From Streptomyces sp. NBC_01288 (GTDB lineage: Bacteria; Actinomycetota; Actinomycetes; Streptomycetales; Streptomycetaceae), in the NCBI RefSeq assembly GCF_035982055.1, contig NZ_CP108427.1:744001-808000 (forward strand): a stretch of DNA of 64,000 nucleotides, written 5' to 3'. Position numbers and translations under genes: made by a program. This document shows, one piece after another, positions 33,250-41,375 of the stretch. The notes under the pieces were generated by a model. The model was given only the letters and a program-made list of their open reading frames with translations, was not told where the DNA came from and searched no databases. Every line of letters starts with the position of its first letter. Position 1 is the stretch's first letter.

Positions 33250-33594
33250 TCAGTCCTTCGGGGTGGGTGGCGAGGTGTCGTCGTCCGACGTCTCGTCGAG
33301 GCGCTGCCCCAGCCTGTCCAGGCTGCGGTTCCACAGCTCGCGGTAGGGGGCGAGCCAGGCGTCGAGTTCGGCGATCGGGGCCGGGTCGAGGGCGTAGACA
33401 CGGCGTTGCGCGTCCTGCCGTACCCGGACCAGGCCCGCGTCCCGCAGCACCCGTAGATGCTTCGACGTGCTGGGCTGGCTCAGACCGCATGCCTCCACGA
33501 TCTCGCCGACGGGCCGGGGCCGCTCCAGGAGCAGGCCGACGATGGCCCGCCGGTGGGGATCGGCGAGGGCGGTCCAGAGCGAGGCGTCGGACAT
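33250..33594 (-). CDS. ArsR-family transcriptional regulator
   Basis: 114 residues. Winged-helix core: WTALADPHRRAIVGLLLERPRPVGEIVEACGLSQPSTSKHLRVLRDAGLVRVRQDAQRRVYAL. No cysteine cluster for metal binding in the recognition helix, so it belongs with the non-metal ArsR group paired with AHSA1 proteins. It is first in a two-gene operon; a palindrome-like site lies just upstream. Confidence 0.92.
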   Translation of the reverse strand: MSDASLWTALADPHRRAIVGLLLERPRPVGEIVEACGLSQPSTSKHLRVLRDAGLVRVRQDAQRRVYALDPAPIAELDAWLAPYRELWNRSLDRLGQRLDETSDDDTSPPTPKD

Positions 33595-33612
33595 GAGCCC
33601 AATATGCCTCGC

Positions 33613-33625
33613 TGGTTATATTCCA
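33613..33625. promoter_or_regulatory. Candidate ArsR operator/promoter
   Basis: TGGTTATATTCCA lies 18-31 bp upstream of the ArsR start in an unusually A/T-rich patch, with TTGACT a few bases further out on the minus strand. The site is a near palindrome (TGGNNTATNNCCA), well placed for autorepression. Confidence 0.5.
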
Positions 33626-33666
33626 GTCAAGGAATACAGCACCCGGAACCCGGAACGCACGCCCCT

Positions 33667-34104
33667 TCAGGAGACCGGGCGGCCGTACCCCGCGACGTCC
33701 CCGTGATCCACCCCGTGCGCCGCCCAGCTGTACAGATGCAGGTCGAGGCCGTCCGGGTCGTTGAACACCAGCAGCCAACCGATCGACGCCTCGATCACCG
33801 GCGAGTGCGGGACACCGAGGGTGTCGAGATGAGCGGCCCACGCCTCCACGTCGGCCTTGTCCCGGACCGCGAAGCTGACCGGGTCGAAGCCCTGACAGCC
33901 TTGCGCCGCCTGGGAGTTGACACGCAGGCAGAGCATGGAGTCGCCGAGTCCCGGGACCTCCCCCGCCACCCCGCGCACGACTCCGTCCGCGTCCTGGAAC
34001 TCATACGTGACCTTGAAGCCGAGCACGCGGCCGTACCAGTCGCGTGAGCGATCGAGGTCGGTGACGGGCATCTTCACGTGGTGGATTCCGGCGAGCTCCG
34101 GCAT
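33667..34104 (-). CDS. VOC (glyoxalase/dioxygenase superfamily) protein
   Basis: 145 residues from ATG 34104 (AGGAG ten bases upstream). Two betaalphabeta modules: GIHHVKMPVTDLDRSRDWYGRVLGFKV at the start and SFAVRDKADVEAWAAHLDTLGVPHSPV followed by GWLLVFNDPDGLDLHLYSW. Metal ligands typical of the fold (His near residue 8, Glu/Asp near the end) are only partly conserved; binding or resistance roles are possible. Divergent from the TetR gene, which may regulate it. Confidence 0.88.
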   Translation of the reverse strand: MPELAGIHHVKMPVTDLDRSRDWYGRVLGFKVTYEFQDADGVVRGVAGEVPGLGDSMLCLRVNSQAAQGCQGFDPVSFAVRDKADVEAWAAHLDTLGVPHSPVIEASIGWLLVFNDPDGLDLHLYSWAAHGVDHGDVAGYGRPVS

Positions 34105-34170
34105 GACTCTCACGCTCCTCGCTCATTTCACCGCAGTAAGACTGCGCCGATTTCCTCTAGACTCCTCCCC

Positions 34171-34824
34171 ATGCCCGAACCCGTCAACCAGAAGAGGTCC
34201 TATCGCTCGGCCAAGCGCGCCGAGGCGGCAGCGACGACCCGCATCCGCATCCGGGAAGCAGCCGCCCGGCTCTTCACAGAGAACGGATACACAGGCACGC
34301 GGATGAAGGAGGTGGCGGCGCTGGCCGGTGTCGGCGAGCGCACGCTGTACGACGCCTTCCCCACCAAGGCGGCCCTGTTCGGGCACACCCTGGGCGTCAC
34401 GATCGCCGGTGACGAGGAGCCGGTCGCCGTCCCGGAGCGCTCCGAGACCCTGGCGATCCGGGACGAGCCCGACCCCGAGCGCGCGATCGGCCGCGCCGTC
34501 GACCAGATGACCGACCTGCTGGAACGCGCCGGTGACCTGATCATGGTGACCGTCGAGGCGGCCGGCGCCGACCCGGACATGCGGGCGTCGGCGGACGCCG
34601 GTGCCGAGGCGACGTACGGCGTGCATCTGGCCCTGACCACGGCACTTGAGGAGCGCGGAGCCCTCCGCCCGGGCCTCGACGCGCGCACCGCCGCCGACAC
34701 GCTCTACGCCCTCGCCTCACCGCACATGCATCAACTCCTGCGCAGGCACCGGGGTTGGACGCGGGACGCCTATCGGGCTTGGCTGCGGCGGGTGTTGGTC
34801 GCGGAGTTGCTCGGTTCTCACTGA
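34171..34824 (+). CDS. TetR-family transcriptional regulator
   Basis: 217 residues from ATG 34171. The HTH is at about 20-65: RIREAAARLFTENGYTGTRMKEVAALAGVGERTLYDAFPTKAALF. The C-terminal ligand domain is diverse. The gene's 3' end overlaps the convergent hydrolase by 7 bp. Candidate targets are the divergent VOC gene and, more distantly, the MFS pump with two palindromes at 35676-35739. Confidence 0.92.
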   Translation: MPEPVNQKRSYRSAKRAEAAATTRIRIREAAARLFTENGYTGTRMKEVAALAGVGERTLYDAFPTKAALFGHTLGVTIAGDEEPVAVPERSETLAIRDEPDPERAIGRAVDQMTDLLERAGDLIMVTVEAAGADPDMRASADAGAEATYGVHLALTTALEERGALRPGLDARTAADTLYALASPHMHQLLRRHRGWTRDAYRAWLRRVLVAELLGSH

Positions 34825-35660
34825 GCGGTGCCCTGCCAGAGTTCCGGGACGTCACCGTCGCGGCTGTGCATCTGGGTCGCCAACACCCGTACGGCAGAGG
34901 CGAATTGAGCTGGATTGCGCAGGAACTCCATGTGGATGCCGGGGAATTCGACCCACGGCGCCCCGATCCGGCGGGCGATCTCGATCGACGGCCGGGCGTA
35001 GTACGTACCGCGGTCCTCCGCACCCGCCCCCAACACGACAGGAAACGGGGCCGACTTGAGCACCGTCTCGTCGAGCCGGAAGGCGGCGAAGCCGGGCCAC
35101 TCCGTGCCGAAGAGGTGGTCCTGGTTCCCGAGGAACCGCTTCCAGAGGTCGGCGGGCCAGCGGTACGTCCCCTCGCCGCGGATCGTCTCCGCGAACCGGC
35201 GGCCCGCCGCGGGTGCCCCGCCCTGCTCGTACAGTGCGGCCAGTTCGGCGAAGAAGCCGTGGCCCGGGTCGGTGTCGGGCAGGACGTTCACGGCAGGGGG
35301 TTCGTGGGCGATGAGGCCCGCCATCACCTCCGGGTGCAGCGCGGCCAGGGTGAGGCCGATGATCGCGCCTCCGCTGTTGCCGAAGACCAGCGCCCGGCCG
35401 CCGGCCAGCCCGTCGATGAGCGCGCGGGCGTCGGCGGCCTGCACGGCGAGTTCCATCGGCGCCCGTGACCTGCCGGAACTCCGCGAGTTGCCGCGTCGGT
35501 CGTACGAGATCACCATGAATGCGTCGGAAAGGGTCGCGGCGATGCCGGAGTAGTAGCCGGCGTCTCCCCCGGCCCCGCTGATCATCAACAGCGCCGGGCC
35601 GGTGCCGCGCACCTCGTAGTACAGCCCGGCCCCCTCGACCTCGAACACGCCACTGCGCAC
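34818..35660 (-). CDS. Alpha/beta hydrolase
   Basis: 280 residues. Oxyanion region SGAGGD near residue 28, nucleophile Ser in VFGNSGGAIIG (about residue 94), and His in FPGIHMEF (about 243) with an Asp or Glu in GAGAEDRGTYY. A typical single-domain hydrolase of unknown ester, lactone or epoxide substrate. Divergent from the MFS pump gene; the shared gap carries the two palindromes, so both may answer to one repressor. Confidence 0.9.
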   Translation of the reverse strand: MRSGVFEVEGAGLYYEVRGTGPALLMISGAGGDAGYYSGIAATLSDAFMVISYDRRGNSRSSGRSRAPMELAVQAADARALIDGLAGGRALVFGNSGGAIIGLTLAALHPEVMAGLIAHEPPAVNVLPDTDPGHGFFAELAALYEQGGAPAAGRRFAETIRGEGTYRWPADLWKRFLGNQDHLFGTEWPGFAAFRLDETVLKSAPFPVVLGAGAEDRGTYYARPSIEIARRIGAPWVEFPGIHMEFLRNPAQFASAVRVLATQMHSRDGDVPELWQGTAQ

Positions 35661-35675
35661 GCCTGCTCCCCGTCC

Positions 35676-35739
35676 TCTGCGAAACGTTGCCGTTTCGCAG
35701 AAAGTGGTCTAGTCTCCGATGTGTACGAAACCGTTTCGT
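35676..35739. promoter_or_regulatory. Two related palindromes in the hydrolase/MFS divergent promoter
   Basis: First site 35676-35701: TCTGCGAAACG, TTGC, CGTTTCGCAGA (11-bp perfect arms). Second site 35725-35739: ACGAAAC, C, GTTTCGT (7-bp arms). Both share a CGAAAC/GTTTCG core; their centres are about 43 bp apart. They fit operators of a TetR-type repressor of the efflux gene; the TetR at 34171 is the nearest candidate. Confidence 0.7.
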
Positions 35740-35784
35740 TTACGTTTTGGTAAACCCCGAACGACTTCCCTGGAGTGGTTCCCG

Positions 35785-37284
35785 ATGTCCCAGAAGACAT
35801 TGACCGAAGACACCCGGTCGGGTGCCGGGGAGGCGCAGTCCGCGTCCTCCAAGCGGTGGTGGATCCTCGCGATCGTCGCCGTCGCACAGTTGATGGTGGT
35901 CCTCGACGCCACCATCGTGAACATCGCCCTGCCGTCGGCCCAGAAGGACCTCGGCTTCTCCGACGGCAACCGGCAGTGGATCGTCACCGCGTACGCCCTG
36001 GCGTTCGCCTCCCTGCTGCTGCTCGGCGGCCGCATCGCCGACCTGTTCGGCCGCAAGACCGCCTTCCTCGCCGGTGTCGTCGGGTTCGCCGCCGCCTCCG
36101 CGCTCGGCGGCGCCGCCACCAGCTTCGAGATGCTGGTCACCGCACGCGCCCTCCAGGGTGTCGCGGGCGCGCTGCTCGCACCGGCCGCGCTGTCCCTGCT
36201 CAACACGACCTTCACCGACGCCCGTGAACGCGCCCGCGCCTTCAGCGTCTACGGCGCCATCGCCGGCGCCGGCGGTGCGGTGGGTCTGCTGCTCGGCGGT
36301 GTGCTGACCGACGCCTTCGACTGGCGCTGGACGCTCTACGTCAACGTCGCCATCGCCTTCGTCGCCTTCGCGGGCGGCTGGGTCCTGCTCAGCAACCACC
36401 GCGACGCCGCGGGCTCCAAGCTGGACGTGCCGGGCACGGTCCTGGTCGCCGGTGGTCTCTTCTCCCTCGTCTACGGCTTCTCCAACGCCGAGACGCACGA
36501 CTGGAGTTCACCGCAGACCTGGGGCTTCCTGATCGTGGGCGTCGTGCTGCTCGCGGCCTTCGCCTGGTGGCAGAACCGTGCCGCGCACCCGCTGCTACCG
36601 CTGCGCATCCTGCTCGACCGCAACCGGGGCGCCTCGTTCCTCGCCGTGCTGATCACCGGTGCGGGCATGTTCGGCGTGTTCCTCTTCCTCACCTACTACC
36701 TCCAGCTGAACCTGGGCTTCAGCCCGACCAAGACCGGTGTCGCGTTCCTGCCGATGATCGGCGCCCTGATGGTCATGGCGCAGATCGGCACCACGATGCT
36801 CGTGCCGCGGCTCGGCCCGAAGGTGATCATTCCGCTGGGCTTCGCCATCGCCATGGTCGGCATGGCCTGGCTGACCGACATCGGGACCAGCTCGTCCTAC
36901 GCGACGCATGTGCTGCCGCAGCTGATCGTGATCGGCGCCGGTCTCGGCATGGTGATGCCGCCGGCGATGCAGCTCGCCACGGGCGGTGTGGCCGCGGAGG
37001 ACGCGGGTGTCGCCTCGGCGACCGTCAACGCCATGCAGCAGGTGGGCGGTTCGATCGGTACGGCGCTGCTGAACACGCTGGCCGCGAGCGCCGCGACCGA
37101 CTACCTGGCCGGGAAGGACGCGTCCAGCAAGCTGGTCCAGGCGCAGGCGACGATCGAGAGCTACACCACCGCGTTCTGGTGGTCGGCGGGCTTCTTCGCC
37201 GCCGGCACGCTGATCGCGCTGGCGCTCTACCGTCGCGGGGTTCCGCAGCAGGAGGCGGACGCCGCACCGGTCGTCCACATGTGA
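35785..37284 (+). CDS. DHA2-type MFS efflux transporter
   Basis: 499 residues, about 14 membrane helices. Motif D1-like LMVVLDATIVNIALPSAQKDLGF in helix 1 and motif A GRIADLFGRKTAF between helices 2 and 3, plus GAGGAVGLLLGGVL (motif C region) of drug/H+ antiporters. ATG at 35785 follows TGGAG. A perfect terminator follows. Likely an inducible drug or metabolite exporter; the upstream palindromes suggest control by a TetR repressor. Confidence 0.93.
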   Translation: MSQKTLTEDTRSGAGEAQSASSKRWWILAIVAVAQLMVVLDATIVNIALPSAQKDLGFSDGNRQWIVTAYALAFASLLLLGGRIADLFGRKTAFLAGVVGFAAASALGGAATSFEMLVTARALQGVAGALLAPAALSLLNTTFTDARERARAFSVYGAIAGAGGAVGLLLGGVLTDAFDWRWTLYVNVAIAFVAFAGGWVLLSNHRDAAGSKLDVPGTVLVAGGLFSLVYGFSNAETHDWSSPQTWGFLIVGVVLLAAFAWWQNRAAHPLLPLRILLDRNRGASFLAVLITGAGMFGVFLFLTYYLQLNLGFSPTKTGVAFLPMIGALMVMAQIGTTMLVPRLGPKVIIPLGFAIAMVGMAWLTDIGTSSSYATHVLPQLIVIGAGLGMVMPPAMQLATGGVAAEDAGVASATVNAMQQVGGSIGTALLNTLAASAATDYLAGKDASSKLVQAQATIESYTTAFWWSAGFFAAGTLIALALYRRGVPQQEADAAPVVHM

Positions 37285-37316
37285 CCGGCTCCGCCCGAGC
37301 CTGAGCCGCACAGACC

Positions 37317-37352
37317 GAGGGGCCGCCGTCCACAGGGAGACGGCGGCCCCTC
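37317..37352 (+). terminator. Terminator after the MFS gene
   Basis: Perfect 14-bp stem, 37317-37330 with 37339-37352, 8-base loop, then TTC; 32 bp after the stop codon. Confidence 0.85.
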
Positions 37353-37504
37353 TTCACTGCCTTACTGACAGAAAGTCAACCTTTCTTACCGAAGTTCACC
37401 ATGTCGAGTGAACCAGATCTTGCGGACGGCGTGTCGGGGATGCTCGGGGCTCCTCCGGGGTAACTACCGAGACCGAATGCGCCCCGTGCCGAGGTGGAGC
37501 GGCC

Positions 37505-37870
37505 ATGACAGCGGAAGCGGACGAACGCGACAGTCCCGCGGCCAACTCCTGTGCCCGTACGCGGTCCAGGGGCCCCTTCACGGTGGTCGAGGTCTCGGGC
37601 GAGATCGACATGGCGACGGCCGGCTTCGTCGTGGAACATCTGGACGCCGCGACCTCGATCGACGAGCCCGACGTGCTGGTGGATCTGCGGCCCGTCGAGT
37701 TCTTCGACTGCTCGGGGCTGCGGGTACTGTGCCGGGCCGAGCGGCGGGCCAGGGAACGCGGCGGGCGGCTGCGGATCGTCTCCGACGGGCCGCGGATCGA
37801 CCGGCTGTTGCGTGCCTCGGGGCTGCTCGTCCGATTCCCGCCGCTGCGTGTGCTGCCCGCGCAGGCCTAG
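37505..37870 (+). CDS. STAS-domain anti-sigma factor antagonist
   Basis: 121 residues. The STAS fold runs from about residue 22: GPFTVVEVSGEIDMATAG, then VLVDLRPVEFFDCSGLRVLCRAERRARERGGRLRIV. The Ser in FDCSGL is the site normally phosphorylated by an RsbW/SpoIIAB-type kinase and dephosphorylated by SpoIIE-type phosphatases, three of which are in this window. AGGTGGAG precedes ATG. The stop TAG is part of CTAG, immediately followed by the MITE. No anti-sigma gene is adjacent, so the partner is elsewhere. Confidence 0.92.
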   Translation: MTAEADERDSPAANSCARTRSRGPFTVVEVSGEIDMATAGFVVEHLDAATSIDEPDVLVDLRPVEFFDCSGLRVLCRAERRARERGGRLRIVSDGPRIDRLLRASGLLVRFPPLRVLPAQA

Positions 37871-38075
37871 GTCGTGTCCGCAAAGTCCCGTCGTCCGCCC
37901 GAAGAGCGGGCCCCGCGCCGTCCGGTGCGTACTCTCGCCGTGCCGGGCGGGAGCCCTCGTACTGGGCGTACTTGGGCTTTCGCCCGGTGTGGCGAGAGTG
38001 CGTGCGGGGCGTCGCGGGGCTGGGGGCACCTCCCACGCCTTTAAGGCAGTGGGGGAGGGACTTCGCGGACACGGC
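37871..38075. mobile_element. MITE-like element, 205 bp, at the STAS stop codon
   Basis: Terminal inverted repeats match at 17 of 19 bases (left GTCGTGTCCGCAAAGTCCC at 37871; right end at 38057-38075). Internal arms 37927-38006 fold into a long imperfect hairpin (GTACTCTCGCC pairs with GGCGAGAGTGC). No coding capacity. The left side abuts CTAG (37867-37870), the target used by IS5-type elements, and the end resembles the IS5 copy at 57158; the right flank has lost CTAG. Probably moved by an IS5-type transposase. Confidence 0.78.
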
Positions 38076-38230
38076 CGAGCGGCCGGAACGATGACAGGGG
38101 CCGGCTCGGGCGACCCCACACCGCCCGGCCGGCCCCTGGATGCGGGACCGCATTGCTCCGCGACAGGGGCACGCACTCCCCAGCTACGGACCCTCCCTGG
38201 TGCTCACGGAGACCGTGCGGTCCCGGTCTC
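38076..38230. other. Short spacer between MITE and inhibitor gene
   Basis: About 155 bases with no gene or clear terminator for the leftward inhibitor gene; nothing else seen. Confidence 0.4.
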
Positions 38231-38668
38231 TCAGAACGTGAAGACGCCTCCGTATCCGTAGGAGTCCTTCACGCACTCGTTGGAGAAGACGCGCTCGTAG
38301 GAGACGCGTCTGCCCTGCCAGACACCGTCGATCGTGACGACCACGGGGCGGTAGAGCTTGTTGCAGAGCACGTCGCCCCGGGCCGTGAGGGCGTCGAAGT
38401 CGCCCCCGACGCCGCGCAGTTCGGCGCAGGCCTCAGCGGCGGCCGGGTGGGTGCCGGAGGAGGTGGGCGCGCAGGTGAGGGTCACCGCGCGTTCCGGTGT
38501 GGCGAGGGCGGCGTCATCGCCGTGGCCCATGGTGAGCACCAGGGCCGAGGGGGCGTAGAGCGCGGCCGGGCCGGCTCCGTGGGCGGCGAGGGCGGACCCG
38601 GTCAGGGGTCCGCAGACGGCGGTGGCCGTCAGACCCAGGGTCGCTGCCCAGCGCGCGGTGTTCCGCAT
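38231..38668 (-). CDS. Streptomyces subtilisin inhibitor (SSI) family protein
   Basis: 145 residues from the second ATG (38668), since GGAAGG lies ten bases upstream of it. Signal peptide about 1-30 (ends GSALAAHG). The mature part follows the SSI family throughout: [61 protein letters not shown], with four Cys for the two disulfides. The reactive loop reads C-N-K-L-Y, so P1 is Lys; this favours trypsin-like over subtilisin-like proteases. It is secreted as a dimer. A target among extracellular proteases, not necessarily the S1E enzyme at 24220, is inferred. Confidence 0.95.
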   Translation of the reverse strand: MRNTARWAATLGLTATAVCGPLTGSALAAHGAGPAALYAPSALVLTMGHGDDAALATPERAVTLTCAPTSSGTHPAAAEACAELRGVGGDFDALTARGDVLCNKLYRPVVVTIDGVWQGRRVSYERVFSNECVKDSYGYGGVFTF

Positions 38669-39027
38669 TGTGTGCATCCTTCCGCTCGATACGAACCGAT
38701 CGTGAACCGATCGGTTCGAGGTGGTGCCGGTCCCGCTCGGTCGGTGCCGGACCGGCGGGCGCCACTCTGCCGAGTCCGTCGCGGAAACTCACATCCCACC
38801 CACAGGTTTCAGTAACCTTGCGTGTTGAATCAGTGGCGTGAAGTCACAGAAATCGAACGCGCGAACCCAGCAACCACGGGGTTCTTGATCGTCGAAGCGG
38901 GTCGGATGGCCGGTTTACCCGTGCTCGCCAATCGTCCTGAAACAGTCCCGAAACATTCCGCTTCAGCTCTCGGCGCACTCCGCCGCAGCCCCTTGCGTTC
39001 GCCCTGCTCGCGAGTAATCGTCATTAC
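38669..39027. promoter_or_regulatory. Inhibitor promoter region with palindrome; otherwise empty
   Basis: GAACCGATCGGTTC (38704-38717) is a perfect 14-bp palindrome about 36 bp upstream of the inhibitor start codon, with a further half-site at about 38692-38702. It probably binds a regulator. Between 38720 and 39027 I see no gene: a 69-codon frame exists but lacks codon bias. Confidence 0.55.
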
Positions 39028-39579
39028 ATGATTACGACAGAGCAGCAGGAGAAGCTTCGCGGCTGGTTCACCGGCCGTCTGCCCGACGACCTCTTCGAGG
39101 AGCTGGTCGAGGTCACGGTCGACCGCGAGGAGGTCACCGTGATCGGCCGCATCCCCGCGCCCAAGCTCGCCGAGGGCGTCTCGGACGCCGAGCGGGAGGC
39201 GGCCGTCCAGGGCCGGGTCCAGGAGTTCCGCGAGCGCACCCGGGAGACCCGGATCGCCCTCGCGCGCGAGGCCGAGCACCGGTTCCGCAGGAAGGTCTCG
39301 TGGGGGGTGGAGTGCGCCGGGGAGCGGTCCCTGTTCACGCACATCTCCGCGCCCGTGATGACCCGGCTGCGCCAGCCCGAGCGCCAGGTCCTCGACACTC
39401 TCATCGCCGCCGGCGTGGCCCGCAGCCGCAGCGACGCGCTGGCCTGGTGCGTCCGCCTCGTCCAGCGCCACACCGACGACTGGCTCAGCGAACTGCGCGA
39501 CTCCCTCGAACACGTCCAGCGGGTCCGCGCCCAGGGCCCCGACGCCGAACCGGAGGACGCCCCGGGCGACACCGCATAG
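39028..39579 (+). CDS. Conserved-type hypothetical protein, helical
   Basis: 183 residues with strong codon bias. Start ATG 39028. Sections: TTEQQEKLRGWFTGRLPDDLFEELVEVTVDREEVTVIGRI (amphipathic start), a charged helix EAAVQGRVQEFRERTRETRIALAREAEHRFRRKVSWGV, then FTHISAPVMTRLRQPERQVLDTLIAAGVARSRSDALAWCVRLV, which resembles a ribbon-helix-helix or CopG-like tail. This may be a DNA-binding or regulatory protein, but I do not recognise a named family. No signal peptide or membrane segment. Confidence 0.78.
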   Translation: MITTEQQEKLRGWFTGRLPDDLFEELVEVTVDREEVTVIGRIPAPKLAEGVSDAEREAAVQGRVQEFRERTRETRIALAREAEHRFRRKVSWGVECAGERSLFTHISAPVMTRLRQPERQVLDTLIAAGVARSRSDALAWCVRLVQRHTDDWLSELRDSLEHVQRVRAQGPDAEPEDAPGDTA

Positions 39580-39782
39580 GAACAGCGGTGGATGATTCCT
39601 CCACCCACGGCACGGAAGATGGATGAACCGTCCTCTGGTGCGGGTGTCGCGGCCGGCCATAACGTCGGCAGACCCCCTGAGGACGGCATCCCTTCACCCC
39701 GCCCACCCCGCGCGCGTGAACGGCCGTCCCCTCCGCCACCGCGCTACAACGCGCTCCACCGCCGTCCCCCGCTGGAGCCCCC

Positions 39783-41375
39783 TTGTCCTCGCAGCCCGCC
39801 CCCGCTCCCTCCCCCGCCGCGCCGAGCCAGTCCCTGACCGAGATCGAGACCTACGGCGTCGAGCGCATCCCCGACGCGGACCGCACCGCCACCCCGCTCG
39901 ACCTGTTCCGGGTGGCGTTCGGCGGTGCCAACACCTTCTCCACCTGTGTGCTGGGCGCCTTCCCGATCCTGTTCGGCCTCTCCTTCTGGCAGGGCCTCGC
40001 GGCCACGCTCCTGGGAGTCGTCGTCGGCGCGCTGATCCTGTGCCCGATGGCGGTGTTCGGCCCGGTCAACGGCACGAACAACGCGGTCGCCTCCTCCGCG
40101 CACCTGGGCGTGCACGGCCGGGTCGTCGGCTCGTTCCTGTCCCTCCTCACGGCGGTCGCGTTCTTCTCCATCTCGGTGTGGAGCTCCGGCGACGCCCTGA
40201 TCGGCGGCGCGCACCGCCTCTTCGGCCTGGAACAGAGCACGCTCTCCTATGTCATCGCGTACGCGCTGTTCGCGGTCCTGGTCCTCGCGGTCTGCGTCTA
40301 CGGCTTCCGGTTCATGCTGTTCATCAACAAGATCGCCGTGCTATCCGCGACGGTCCTGTTCCTGCTCGGCGCGATCGCCTTCGCCGGTGACTTCGACCCG
40401 TCGTACGCCGGAGTCTTCACGTCCTCGGCGGACGCGGCGACCCAGTCGCTGTTCTGGCCGTCGTTCATCGGCGCGGCCCTGATCGTGCTCTCCAACCCGG
40501 TCTCCTTCGGCGCGTTCCTCGGCGACTGGTCGCGCTACATCCCGGCGAACACCCCGCGCCGCAAGGTAGTCGGGGCCGCCTTCCTCTCCCAGATCGCGAC
40601 CCTCCTGCCCTTCGTCTTCGGCCTGGCGACCGCGAGCATCATCGCCACGAAGGCCCCCAAGTACGTCGACCCGGCCGCCCCGAACTTCGTGGGCGGACTC
40701 CTCGCGATCTCGCCGAGCTGGTTCTTCCTGCCGGTCTGTCTGCTGGCCCTGATCGGCGGCATGTCGACGGGCACGACCTCGCTCTACGGCACCGGGCTCG
40801 ACTTCTCGTCGGTGTTCCCGCGCCTGTCCCGGGTACAGGCGACGTTCCTGGTCGGTGTGCTGTCGATCGCGTTCATCTTCGTCGGGCGGTTCGGCTTCGA
40901 CCTGGTGCAGTCGATCTCCACGTTCGCCACGATGATCATCACCTGCACGACACCGTGGATGGTCGTGATGATGCTGGGCTTCTACACCCGGCGCGGCTGG
41001 TACGACCCGGACGCCCTCCAGGTCTTCAACCGCCGTCAGCGCGGCGGGCGTTACTGGTTCGCGCATGGCTGGAACTGGCGCGGCATGACCGCCTGGTGGG
41101 TGGCCGCCGTCGTCGGTGTGCTGTTCACCGACATCCCGGGGCAGTTCGTCGGCCCGCTCGGCGACCTGGCCAACGGCGTCGACATCAGCCTGCCGCTGTC
41201 GCTGGCCGTCGCCGCCGTGCTGTTCCTGGGCCTGCTCCGGCTGTTCCCCGAACCCCGGGCCGCGTACGGGCCGGAGGGGGCGCGGCTGGCCCGTACCGTC
41301 GAGGTGCCGGTGCCGCCGATCACCGGGCCCGGTGCGGAGGCCGAGGCCCCCGCACCGGCCGCCGCGAGCAACTGA
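39783..41375 (+). CDS. NCS1-family permease (purine/cytosine/allantoin/hydantoin type)
   Basis: 530 residues, about 12 membrane helices. FGGANTFSTCVLGAFPILFGLSFWQG in helix 1 and PVNGTNNAVASSAHLGVHGR are NCS1-like. TTG start at 39783 has TGGAG seven bases upstream; no better start is near. It imports a nucleobase or related compound with a cation. TGATG overlap with the next gene (a cyclase-type hydrolase) suggests import and ring opening of the same substrate. Confidence 0.88.
   Translation: MSSQPAPAPSPAAPSQSLTEIETYGVERIPDADRTATPLDLFRVAFGGANTFSTCVLGAFPILFGLSFWQGLAATLLGVVVGALILCPMAVFGPVNGTNNAVASSAHLGVHGRVVGSFLSLLTAVAFFSISVWSSGDALIGGAHRLFGLEQSTLSYVIAYALFAVLVLAVCVYGFRFMLFINKIAVLSATVLFLLGAIAFAGDFDPSYAGVFTSSADAATQSLFWPSFIGAALIVLSNPVSFGAFLGDWSRYIPANTPRRKVVGAAFLSQIATLLPFVFGLATASIIATKAPKYVDPAAPNFVGGLLAISPSWFFLPVCLLALIGGMSTGTTSLYGTGLDFSSVFPRLSRVQATFLVGVLSIAFIFVGRFGFDLVQSISTFATMIITCTTPWMVVMMLGFYTRRGWYDPDALQVFNRRQRGGRYWFAHGWNWRGMTAWWVAAVVGVLFTDIPGQFVGPLGDLANGVDISLPLSLAVAAVLFLGLLRLFPEPRAAYGPEGARLARTVEVPVPPITGPGAEAEAPAPAAASN

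Noticed and set aside
38822..39031. 69-codon frame before the conserved hypothetical gene
   Set aside because: No codon bias, no ribosome site, and it overlaps the next gene's start.
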